This document shows, piece by piece, positions 25,501-36,600 of a stretch of DNA of 64,000 bases (position 1 is the stretch's first letter; each line of letters opens with the position of its first letter). The notes under the pieces were generated by a model. It had not been told where the DNA came from, made no database searches, and saw nothing but the letters and a program-made list of their open reading frames with translations. The DNA is taken from the NCBI GenBank assembly GCA_947652605.1, contig OX393576.1:52738966-52802965 (forward strand), given 5' to 3'. The DNA is from Elmis aenea (taxonomy: Eukaryota > Arthropoda > Insecta > Coleoptera > Elmidae). The position numbers and the translations under genes were made by a program.

Positions 25501-28500
25501 AAGATCAGACGAATTTAGAATGAGCAAGGGAATAAAACAGGGAGACAGTCTAAGCCCACTATTATTTATAATATTCATGGATAAGATAGGGAAACGAATT
25601 AAGGAAAAACATAAACAACTGAACACGGCAATTGGGTACAGAAACCTAGAAATAATTACATTAAATAGCCTACTATACGCAGATGACATAGTGCTTATAG
25701 CAAATACCAGAAACAAAATGCAAAAACTAGTGAATGCATGGACCGAGGAAATAGAGAACATGGGAATGGAAGTGAATATAAATAAAACAAAAACAATGAT
25801 CATAAACGAAAAACAAAAAGACCCTCAAAACATCAACAAAATTAAATGTAAAAACAATGATCTTGAAAGAGTTACAACATATGAATACTTAGGAAGTATA
25901 ATAACAGAGGACGGGAGAATAGACGCCGAACTAACAAACAGGGCAAACAAATCAACAAAACTCTATTATTCACTAAACAAATCAATATTAGGACACAAAG
26001 AGATAGACAAAAAAGTGAAAATGAAAATACACAATATGATAACAATACCGATAATAACATATGCAGCGGAAAACTGGACAATAAAGAAAAAAGATGAAAA
26101 TAAAATAAACGCCATGGAAATAAAACACCTCCGGAAAATAGCTGGGAAAACAAAATGGGATAGGATAAGAAACGAAAACATTAGAGAAATGACAGAACAA
26201 GAACCAATAATAGATAAAATAAAAAAGAAACAACTTAACTGGTATGGTCATGTCATGAGAATGAATCCAGACAGACTTACAAGAAAAATAATAGAAATAG
26301 GAAAACCAGCCAAAAAACAAAGAGGGAGACCAAGAAGAAAATGGATGGATCAAATAAGGGATTGGGGAGCAGAAAGAGGAAAAACACCAGAAGAAATGAA
26401 AATTCTTGCAAAAGACAGAAGGGCATGGCGAAAATGGACTCGGGATACGAGACTAAGCTCCGACGCCTGAAAAGGCAGAAGGAGACGAGAAGAAGAAGAA
26501 GAATAAACTTTAATTTTGTACCTATCAGGGCTCGAAACCAAAAAAACATTTGGTCAACGGTTAACCGAAATCGAGAACTATATTTTTATAATAGTTTTTG
26601 TTTAAATACCGTTTTTTTTTTTCGTAAAAAACCGATTTAACTTATGAACCGGTTTTGAAAACCGCTTAAAAACCCGGTTTTTGTCATTATTTAGATTAGA
26701 AATAAAAATTATGAAATAAAAATGCTCCTATTTAATTATAATTTTATAATATATGTACCTACAATCAAGCGTTCAGTAATAAATTTTGTTAAACTAGTCG
26801 TACCTATTTAATACAGATTTTTTATTTTTTTAAAGTAATTTTTATTAAAAAATTTTTGCCATTAAAAATAACGGTTTCGGTTAAAAATCACTTTTACGGA
26901 CAAAAAATAAAGGTTAAGCGGTTTTTTAAACGGTTTCATGGTCCTTTTACCTATTGTAGTTAATGAGTATCTCCTGCCCCCTAGCGAGTTTAGAAAGTCG
27001 GCGCCTATGCCCGTGTGCAAGCAGAGTTAATGGGCCCTACAGACAAAAAAAAAGGTCCACACTCGCTCGAATATTTTGTTTTGAAAGAAATCCGAACCAG
27101 TTCACACATATGGTTAAAATAAAGTTCTATCGACTTAACTTTTGCCAATAATTAACAAAACAAGTTGTTGTTTGCATCCTATCAGCCCGCCCCCTTGGCT
27201 CGTGGGCCCGGGTCCACCGCACCCGCTGCACCCCTATTACTACGCCACTGCTAGTACTGCAACTATTATCCCTCTTTTTGTTTATACCTGTTATAAGAAC
27301 TTGATTTAAGTAGTTTCTGCTAACAGAATAAATACACTGCAACAAAAAACAAATATAGTCTACGTATTTCAATTTTCTGTTGTAGATATACCTGTTTATT
27401 AACGGAATCATACCGCACCGATTTATTGGTTCCACTGACTGTGTGGAGAAATCTTCCCTTCATAGGGATTGCGTATTTCAACACTTCTTCCTTTAAACCA
27501 ACAGCTTGAAGAGCGTTTAGTCCTCTGTGTGAAAGGGCCAGGTTTATTGACCGACCTCTCACGGTGCTTGCGGTTCTAATATCTGCAACATAATACCAAT
27601 ATGCATGACACTGTGCAAATCTAAAATTTTTCGTCACTGTATTATAAAGTAAAGCATCGATTCCTAGGATACAGAAAGTTAACGTCCTGAAAATTAAAGA
27701 ACACGGTCCACACAACTTGTGTTGTATTAAGTTTAGTTAAAAATCACTTATCTTATTGTCTGTAGCTGCAGAGAATCTTTTTCGCAAAAAGACTAGCTTA
27801 ATTTCGAAACTCCCGTTCCTTCATCGGTAAATTTTTTAAATACTTCGAAATTAATGTAGTTTTTTTTTACAAAAATATTCTTCATAAAGAAACAGATGAG
27901 TGATGTTTCACTAAAAATATTTATATTACCTACTTTAAAATGGCTCGCTTAAATAATTCAAATAAATATAAAGTTGTTGGATTTTATAAAAAAATTGTTT
28001 AATTTTACCACAACACAAATTTCTTGTGTTTTGTCAAATTATTCAAATATTTGCCTTTCTATTACTAGCACACTCTTAATACCCTACGCCTACAGCATAC
28101 GTTATTGTTAAGTACATAAAAGAATAGGAGACAAAAGTGACTCCACCACAAACAAATAATTTGAAAAAGTTAAATAAATTAGTAGATTATAATTGTAATA
28201 ATAATCTCCTAGTTTGCTCTCTTAAAATTATCTGCTTATTTATTTAAACAAGTATTTGTTAACGTCCGTGTTTTACATATAAAAACGCTTTTTTTAACAA
28301 GACGTTTACAACAATTAAATCTTATTCAACAAATTATAATTAAAAACAAAATAAATTAAAAAACTTCTTTGGACATTTTTCTTACTTTTTGTTCTCGGAG
28401 GACCATTTACCATAAAAAGTGGTGAAAGTCCATTTCGAGATTCTTAAGGGAGTGCACTAAACCACTTTTTTGGACCAAAATGAACTTACACCATTTTTAT

Positions 28501-29244
28501 AATTATTGAATTGTAATTTTACTCATTAGCTTACCCAGTGTTTAATTTAACTACAAAAAAATGGACTAGGACAATTTTTATTATAAATGATTAGCCAATT
28601 TCATTTACTGTCAAATATTTAATTGCCAAAGCATGTGTATATTTTAATATATCAACTTTAATTTGCCTACAAATAAAAAGTTCACACTAAACTATGTATA
28701 CATGTTTTGTCTTCTCATTTTTTTTCCAAAATTGGACTTATACCTTTTGTAATAGTAGTATAAAATCGCTTTAATGAAAAACAATAAAGAATAAGAAATA
28801 CAATACCCAAACTAGTGAGCATTGATACGACACTAAATTATATTCTTAAAAAAATAAAATTTTGTAAAAAATATATATTTTGAAAGTGGTTATTTTCTCT
28901 TGACTATGAAAAACGTGTTTCCTTATTAATTATATACCATCAAAATACCAACTAAATATAGCAAACTTTTTTTGACATGCACGAATTAATAAAAAGGGTT
29001 AAAATTGCAAAAGTTTAAACAACACATTTTCTTTTTTTATAATATAATCATTTACGATACTTACCATCTCGATATTCGAATAGATCGACTTTATATCCAC
29101 GTTTTGCCATAAAAAGGGCACACAGTGACCCGACCTTTAAATTTCAAATTGCACTTTTTAATTATATATATATTTTTTTTTAATTCTTACCAAACCACCT
29201 CCAACAATTACAACTTCCTTGTTATAATTAAGCGTAGTATTCAT
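22558..29244 (-). CDS. kmo: Kynurenine 3-monooxygenase (seven exons)
   Basis: KMO is a mitochondrial outer-membrane FAD/NADPH hydroxylase that makes 3-hydroxykynurenine, the precursor of ommochrome eye pigments and xanthurenate; the fly gene is cinnabar. Exons (minus strand): 29244-29191, 29134-29065, 27582-27392, 27336-27288, 23629-23542, 23461-22651, and a tentative last exon 22593-22558. The first six total exactly 421 codons with consistent phases. Features: N-terminal Rossmann VVIVGGGLVGS split by intron 1, KRGYKVDLFEYRD, GRSINLALSHRGL, CIYSVSRNYLNQVL, GADGAFSSVRR, HIWPRGKF, and the FAD-binding signature [21 protein letters not shown]. The end NRKWQDE matches the family. The proposed last exon adds only KIIKGVHSAVY, so the usual hydrophobic C-terminal anchor is not seen. 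Intron 4 (27287-23630) carries nested transposons. Confidence 0.92.
24985..26510 (+). mobile_element. 5'-truncated non-LTR retrotransposon with nearly intact reverse transcriptase
   Basis: One frame runs from about 24985 to TGA 26468-26470, broken only by TGA at 25094-25096 (probably an old Trp codon). It shows reverse-transcriptase blocks in order: VPIYKKGE and NYRPICL, AAFRPGRQTSDNIF, LTFIDLKAAFDTVDRREIW, GIKQGDSLSPLLF, and the catalytic LLYADDIVLIA, then TYEYLGSIITEDG. The C-terminal tail has LRKIAGKTKWDRIR, LNWYGHVMRM and KKQRGRPRRKWMDQIRDWG, usual for RTE-like insect LINEs. The endonuclease half is missing. The 3' end finishes in a GAAGAAGAA tail. The coding strand is strikingly A-rich. 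It is the youngest-looking LINE in the window. Confidence 0.88.
26526..26946. mobile_element. hAT-type MITE with AACCGG-rich ends, nested in the inner hAT
   Basis: Starts CAGGGCTCGAAACC and ends GGTTTCATGGTCCTT, flanked by GTACCTAT / TTACCTAT (7 of 8 matching). The interior repeats AACCG/CGGTT words in both orientations. It lies just after the LINE tail and inside the inner hAT. Confidence 0.65.
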
Positions 29245-31292
29245 GGTTACGATTTTGCGTCGTGCGATGTTTACTTCACAAGCAAAGATAACTTACTACT
29301 GCTGTTAAAGGTTTCCCTAAGAATATTTAATCTGCAGTAACTTGATAACCGAAATTCGATCAAGGGAAATTAAATCCTGAATGCTCCCTCTCAACTTATT
29401 GGCTGTGAACTTCCTGCTTGTACAGAATGTGTACGAATAAAAATAATCTTTACATAATAATTGTGCCGTTTTTTACAAACAATATTGATTTGAGTTTGTA
29501 AGGTCGTCGATAAGGCTACGCTTTACTTTTATTAAAAATGTAATCAATCTTTTTTGTTTACGTTAATTATAAAATATCAAAGGAGGTCATTTTCAACGTT
29601 TATTGTCATTCAATATAGTATAAATTTATTATGTTTTATACAGTGTACAATACTGCTAACCATGTACAAACGTAAACGCACATTTATAGCACAACACATG
29701 TAAATTAAGAGGCTGTCAATTCGATTTGAGCTACAGTTTTACCGACATTCGATAAAGTTATTTTAAAGAATGATCTGTTTTCAGCCATAAATTCATATTG
29801 GATACTTTCCAACAACCTTTAATGATTTAAGTGGTCCTTAAACTACTTCCCTGTGGTCGAATCCTATCTGCGGATGGTTTTATCTGGTAGACCAACGCTG
29901 TGATAAAAATATTATTTGCAGTTTATTACTCATAAAATACTTAATTTTATTTAAAAATGTTGGAATATTTTTATTGTTTTATTTAAATGAGATTTTATGT
30001 TTTGCCGTTTTATTTTACTATTCATATTTAATCCGTAAATATACAGGGCAATCCACTGTCACCTCGATTATCTCCTAGCTTTTAGACATTATCCCAACAA
30101 ATATTGTTAATCTACAATGACATCAAATATGTTCAAATATTTGAAGTGCGATTGAACTGTAATTCATTAAATTACTCTGGTACGGTTTCAATTAAAAATC
30201 AAAACGTTTTTTTTTTGTTTCTAGTCATGTAAGCCTTTCGCGAAAATGAGAATTTAAAAAAATATGTGTTTGGATTATTAGATGAAATACAAAATTAAAT
30301 AATATGAAACATAATTTCAATCTGGGTAAACTTATTGTTTTCTTTAAACAAGCAATAAAAAGGTATGAATACATATAAAATTCAATTCGGTTCCCTTCAT
30401 ATGTGGTACTTTTCTCAAAATGTTTGGAAACGCCTAATGAAAAATCAACATTTTCTTTTTTAGAATGATTTGTAAACACAATCCGCTGGAATGACAAATA
30501 AATATTATTATGAATTATCTTTGTCGGTTCATCTAACTACTTTGAAGTTAACTTAAATCAGTGAACCTAAAGATAATCTCTGTTTGTATATATTAAAATC
30601 ATTATCTAATTAGAATTTGTTTCTTCACGAACCGATGGATGCTATAACATTATAAACATTTATGTACAAAAAGTCATGATTTAAACGATAACGAAATAAA
30701 GTATAAAATACTTTGGAAATTTCCTTGGTCAAAGTTTCGATTTGAATCAAAATGTTACAGATGGTGTAAAAACAATTATTGATAGCAAATATTATAAATC
30801 GCAAATAGAGTTACATTTTATAACAATTTATAGATCTGCGCTTTTGAAAGAATTAAAATAAATTTTAGTTGAGTTAAAAATTCTCTTCTGTCTTACCTAA
30901 AACTACGAATGTAAAATTACAATATGGCGCCTATTAAAACAAAGTTTATGATGGTCCTAAACAAAAAAATCGTGTGACAAAATTTAGTTAGCGCAACGTA
31001 TAGATAATAAAAAACGAAAATCATTCACTTTTTTTATTTTTCTGAATCACCTTTGTTTCAAAAAGGCCATGACACTTGTCATTTTAGGTTTTAATTCAGC
31101 ATCACATTACGAAACTCTTCCCCAATTGAACTGATTTCGTAGCTCTAAAGATAAACAAGATCCCCTGTGTCCCTCGATTTTGGAATATACTGTATTTAAA
31201 ACGAATTACCTGACTTAATTTTAATTTTAACCCAAGTCATCATTATAAATACCAACATAAATATTTAAACCTATTATATAAAATGTGTAACC

Positions 31293-33011
31293 GGTAAATT
31301 CCTCGAATGGAATTTCTCGAAATTTGTTGCTCGAAATCAATTGCTCAAAAATCTATGCCTCGAATGTAACTTTGCTCGATTTGGGAGTTCCTTGAAAAGC
31401 AATTGCTCGAATATCAATTCCTCGAATTTGGTTATTTAAGTTTATGTTAAACGTTCGGTTCTTTAAAATATTACCACACAGGTTGTGAGACTTCTAACTG
31501 CACTAGTGATTGCAATACCGGTATACCGGTATACCGAATACCGGTATACCGTGCCATTTTACAATACCGAAATACCGTCTGATTTGATGGTCTAATACCG
31601 GTATTCGGTACTATTATTATTTTTTTTTAATTTGATTTTTATTATTTTATAATTATTGCAGTCCACCATAAATAAAAAAATAGGAATAAATGCAAAACAC
31701 AAAATTGTGCCACAAAATGATGTATTTAAGTTAATTAAAAGAGAGATGATATTATTAGAAGACGAAGGAATATTGCAATATTGGAATATTTGTTGTCATT
31801 TCCAAGGCTTACTATTAAAAAATGTTGCAATTTCTCTTAACTTTATCAAAAATTCTTAATAACTCGAAAATTATTGCAGATAGGTATAGGAAACGTTAAT
31901 ATTGATGTAGAATTTACTTTTGAATTAGAAAATGAAAAAAAAATTGGGCATTGTATTTGAAAAAACGAGTTTTATTGGTCTGAAATTGTATTAAAAGAAA
32001 ATTAAATTTTGGAATTGTATTTGAAATAAGAAAATAGACGTCAACTTCCGGTATTTCCGGAAGGGTCGCCATCTTGAAAATATTTTCATTAAACAGATCA
32101 TATGCCATTATAGTCATAACCAAAATTTCAGATCAACACCCTTTTTCATTCTTCATATATTTTTAATTCCTGGTTCCAATCAATTACCCTGTAGGGTGTA
32201 GGTATATCTTCTGTTTTTGTGTCCATATTTTTTTACATTATGTAATTTTTAAGTTTCTTTATTTTATGTAAATTTGTGTTTTGACATTATACTTACTATA
32301 TGTACATATGTGTAAAATGCATATATTGTATTTTCAAAATTAATACTTTTTTTAAAAAAGCAATACCGGTATTAATACCGGTATACCGGTATTACTTGCG
32401 ACTAAATACCGAATACCGGTATCGTAATTTTGGTCCGGTATTGCAATCATTAAACTTCACCCTAACCCTTTTCTAATGTTCCGCTGTTGTAATTTCTCAA
32501 ATTTCTCTTAAGTTCTTTAAAAAGTAATTGTGTATAATGGGTCTATTATGGAATGGTCACCACCTTTGTTATGAAATTGAATTAATACGTTAGACTCAAA
32601 AATTATTTATTTATTTTGAAAAATAATTTGCTAAATGAACATTTTTTGTTTTTTATGAATAGCGCAAAAACTATTATTTTTTTTTTAGTTTTTCTTTTCA
32701 TTGAACAGTTGCTCTTAAATCGTAGTACCTAGTAGATCATTTTGATCATTTAAACAACTCTATTTACCAGATACCCATGCTGTGGACGATAACTGGGACA
32801 CCCTGTATAGCTTGAATAATAAAAATGTAAAAATTTATATTAAATAAATAGCCTATTTCATAACTTTGATTTTTTTTTTGAGTAAATTGTATTTCGAGCA
32901 ATTTGCATTCAAGCTATTGGTTTTTCGAGGAACTTGTACTTCGAGCAATTTACATTCGAGGAATCGCTTCCAGCAATTCGTTTTCGAGCAACTGATTTCG
33001 AGCAATTTACC
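31293..33011. mobile_element. MITE with arrays of TTGCTCGAA / TTCCTCGAA at both ends
   Basis: Left part 31293-31440 and right part 32890-33011 are inverted relative to each other. Both begin GGTAAATT(C/G)CTCGAA from the outside and carry five to seven copies of a roughly 12-24-base unit containing TTGCTCGAA or TTCCTCGAA. The middle is occupied by a second, nested element. No target duplication identified. Confidence 0.7.
31507..32449. mobile_element. Nested hAT-like element with ACCGGTAT subterminal repeats
   Basis: Inverted ends TGATTGCAATACCGG / CCGGTATTGCAATCA, followed inward by many ACCGGTAT/ATACCGG words (31513-31610 and 32360-32440). A plus-strand fragment at 31656-31859 contains LIKREMILLEDEG, reminiscent of the hAT segment just before the dimerisation domain; weak on its own. 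No 8-bp duplication found. Confidence 0.65.
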
Positions 33012-33530
33012 TAGAATATATTAAATGATACACGATTATTATTTTTATATTACTTTTATCTTTGCACTTTCTGTATAAAAATTATGAATTATTGTTGTCA
33101 GTGCACAAATATTAAAACATTTTGTTTATTTTAAGTAACAGTTACGCATTGGTGAATAATGCAGTGCAATGCATCTTTTTGTGGCGCCACGTCCGCTTCT
33201 TTTCAAAAAATTATATTTGTAACACACGAAATATCTTCGTAGATCTTCGCGAATGTCATGATTAATGTTGATCGTGTCATACTTTCATTTTCAATTATAA
33301 CGCGGTCAATAGTTTTAAGTAAACATTTGATTACGCCCATCAGGTTACAATAGGAGATCCAATATTTTAAATAAATTTACAAAATTTTGGAAAATGTATC
33401 TCAAACCATTAATCTACTAATAGAAGTTATTACGTGTAAGTTGTGGGAGCCATCCAAGCTTAGCTCAACAGCACATGGTGGGAGTTGCATTGCGTCGCGA
33501 CGCCAAGTCCAACGCTTAGTGGACGCCAGC

Positions 33531-33669
33531 ATGTGGTGGTGGCTGCTGCTCGTGGCGCTGGTGACGGCTAAGCGCGCCCCGACCGTCCAGGAGCCCGTCA
33601 TCGAAGAGGTCACGGCCAAACAACTGGAAAGACTTTTGGACGATAAAGATTATGTGGCCGTCTTTTGGT
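33531..33669 (+). CDS. Thioredoxin-array gene exon 1: signal peptide and first beta strand
   Basis: Encodes the signal peptide and VTAKQLERLLDDKDYVAVFW, equivalent to the last third of a module (the strand that leads into the active site). Ends phase 1 at a strong donor (T|GTAAGT). Notably GC-rich compared with later exons. Confidence 0.88.
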
Positions 33670-36600
33670 GTAAGTAAACATCAGGAATACTCAGTGTCAG
33701 TTTTGAAAGGACGTGCTAAGTTCGTACCGGTCAGTGAGTGTAGCGTGTCAGTCCGGGATACCAAGCCATGTCCCAATTTGGCTCGCCCGACAGTAGCCCG
33801 CGATCCGTGGATCGCGCTGGATACATGGATCGCAGCTGCTGCATACGTTATCCTTTATTATATGATGCAAATGAAATGACCTCACATACATCCAATAATA
33901 CAAGAAATTTCTAAAAACTGCTCACCCCAAAATATAACCACGTTTTCCAAATACACCCCAAAACTTACAAATATACCACCACGACAATCAAATTCACTTA
34001 GCACACTAATTGAGTTATTACCTTAAAAATAAAACCATATTGGCTATAAACGTAATTATAAACCGAAAGCTTATGTGTCAGTACCAATCAAAATTAGCAG
34101 AAGGTTATCTTTTAATTTATTTTTTAGATGCTCGCAGCTGCACCACGTGCGATAGCGTGCTGACAGAACTAGAGAAAATCGACGATGACACGGACTCCTT
34201 CGGCGTGGATTTCGTAAAAATCAACGACAAACGACTGGCTAAACATTATGGAATCAAGACTTTCCCAGCGCTTACTTATTTCAGAGAAAAGGAACCGATT
34301 ATCTACGAAGGTGATGAAAACGATATTTTTCAGTTTTAAAAAGTGCAAAAACAACCCGCAAATAAATTACTAGTTGTCAGTGTTGACAGTGCGTTAATCA
34401 GTACCATGCCAAAATGAGCTAGTGGTCGTCAAAGAAACGAGTTAAAATTAAGTGATACACATGTTGTTTAGCTAAATGTGTTTTAATCTGATCCAGTTGT
34501 GAAGCTCAAAAACATTAAAAATAGACAACTTAATCCAAATAGAAATAGCTAAGATAACTATTTTATTGTTTTGACCAACCAACTAGGACATTTTGTGCAA
34601 ATTATCACTCATGCCACGAGAACAAATTTAAATAGCCGTAATGCGGTCAATTTAAATTTGTTTTCAAAAAATATTTTATACTATGACGAATTGGCTCGAT
34701 TTAATGCTATATAATGAGTAAATAATAAACAAAAAAAAAAACAAAAAATGTTTTGCAGGTGACTTGATGGACGAAGATAGTGTCCTCGATTTTCTTACTA
34801 GTCTAGAAGCGATGGATTTACCTGATCGCATCGAAGAAGTAAACGCAAGAATTTTGGATAAAATAGTTCAAGAAACAGATTACGTCGCCGTTTTATTTTG
34901 TAAGTAATCTTTAAGCAAAAGCGTTCCACTAATGCAACATTTACGCTTACAGCTAATTAATTTCAAATAATCTTGTGTACCTTTATTTTGGGGAAGCCAA
35001 TAATAAGTAACAAATATTATCACTTCTGAGGCTTTTACGAAAAATGATTTGTTTATAATAAGTTTTGCATCAAAAGCAGGCAAATACGGTTTAAAAATAT
35101 TCTTCTTAAATTATCTACAGTTCATACTTGTTAGTAGTATTTAGTAAACGTAATATTCAAAATCGCTGTTAGGTTAGCTTAGGTTAGGCTATACACAACG
35201 GTGATACTTAAATTTGATTTTGAGTCAAAGAAATGCAAATATGTGACAAGATGTACTCGGAAAATATATCCAACCCTCAAAATAATCGTAGTGCAGTAAA
35301 AGCTCAATTTCATTTTTTGCATAACGTGTTATAAGAACATTTATTTAACAAATAGTTTACGTACTAAGTTTTGCTTTGCCAACTGGTTTTAAGTGTATGT
35401 CTACTCTTTATAAGCATCTGTTGCATTTTATTTATTGCTAAAGGTTTAAGACTTAGTACATATTTTCTTAAACTTGAAAGATCCAACGTGTAAAAATATG
35501 GACTGTTTATTTTATGTATTAGAAAAATAATCAAAGACAAATACACTCTAAAAGTTTTTTCGTTAAATGAAATAAAACTTATCTTTACTTTGCTTGTTTA
35601 AAACAAGTTTGTACTTAATATTCAACAGCCCCTAAACATCAAAGAAAATATATTGTATTTTTACTTTTTACATAAAACCAAAATTTGTGGGTATTTTAAA
35701 ACCGCCTTTGCAATTTTATTTCTAACTTCATTTAATTTTAAAACAAGCGTGTAGCAATGCATGTAAAATTAATGAAGCGCAGATCCTTTCCAAAAACAAT
35801 TACAAATAGGTTACGCAGATTGCCAAACAAATGTCATTATTATTAAACAAATGCAAGTTTTTAGCTGTACACATATAACAAATGTTGATTTGTCCGTTTT
35901 GCAACTTAAACGTATTTGAATAACTACAAACTTGCTGTTGACTTTTTAAATCTATAAAAATGTTAAACAAAGAATTGTTAATCATTTAACACTACCAGAT
36001 TTAGGATACAACCAATTTTTTCAAGACAAAGTCAAACTTTAAAGCGATAAATTGCTTAGTATCAAAACAGTCCACCTGTTTTCATTTTAGGGTATTTTTA
36101 ATTGTCCACGCATTGAGTAAAATACAACAAAACCGAATATTAACTCTCGTTTAAGTTGTTTTTAAGTTGTGTAAATGTTCATTTCTTATTTATCATCTTT
36201 AAATAATGATATTGCATTTAATAATGTTCGTCATCTTCGATCAATTTAGAACACTGTGAATTTATGATCAATCCTATTAAGGATTATAATGAAAAGTAAT
36301 TGGTAAAAGTCAGAAAAAGTTTGTCAAATTTTAGAGGAAATAATAACCAACATGCTTTTAGGTTTTTAACAATTTTTCAAAAGCTGCAAGTGTTTTTTTT
36401 TCAATTGGCTTAGTTTTTTAATACCGATAGAAATTAACCATTGCCAACTGTTACAAAAGTTATGTTGGAGTTCACTTCTTTTTTTTTTAATAAATCATGT
36501 AAACTGTACAGGGTGGTCCAAATTTGATGGGATTACATGGGTGTCTCGCTTAATAGTCAAGATAGAGAAACGGTTAAATTACCAAAAATGTGCAATTTTT

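Larger units (their letters stand above)
24412..27009. mobile_element. Inner hAT element nested in the outer one
   Basis: Ends CATAGGCGCCGACT and AGTCGGCGCCTATG are perfect 14-base inverted repeats flanked by the exact 8-bp duplication CCCGTGTG (24404-24411 and 27010-27017). The duplicated bases belong to the outer hAT, which fixes the order of insertion. It contains a LINE fragment and a further hAT MITE. No transposase of its own is recognisable. Confidence 0.88.
24379..27250. mobile_element. Outer hAT MITE in KMO intron 4, split by later insertions
   Basis: Ends CAGTGGCGTAGCAAG (left) and TTACTACGCCACTG (right). Taking out the inner element leaves about 274 bases. The right part, read on the minus strand, shares GTGCGGTGGAC and GCCCACGAGCCAAGGGGG with the element at 51565, so both are one family. 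Its own 8-bp duplication is no longer recognisable, as expected for the oldest layer of the nest. Confidence 0.8.
29245..33530. other. Intergenic region between divergent KMO and thioredoxin-array genes
   Basis: About 4.3 kb separating two start codons that point away from each other, so it should hold both promoters; I see no core promoter element I would defend. 29345-31290 is AT-rich with nothing recognised. 31293-33011 is a nested repeat element, listed separately. 33012-33530 leads into the thioredoxin-array gene and becomes GC-richer from about 33440. Confidence 0.55.

Noticed and set aside
25465..26549. Several long minus-strand frames opposite the LINE
   Set aside because: They are shadows of the A-rich reverse-transcriptase strand (poly-Phe/Ser/Leu products).
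30225..30497. Minus-strand frame of 90 codons between KMO and the thioredoxin-array gene
   Set aside because: Low-complexity AT-rich translation, no splice or start context, no recognised domain.
33387..33530. Upstream in-frame extension of the thioredoxin-array start
   Set aside because: It would add 48 residues before an excellent signal peptide; the inner ATG at 33531 is more plausible.
35169..35192. GGTTAGCTTAGGTTAGGC as a telomere-like TTAGG tract
   Set aside because: Only two to three broken units; not an array.
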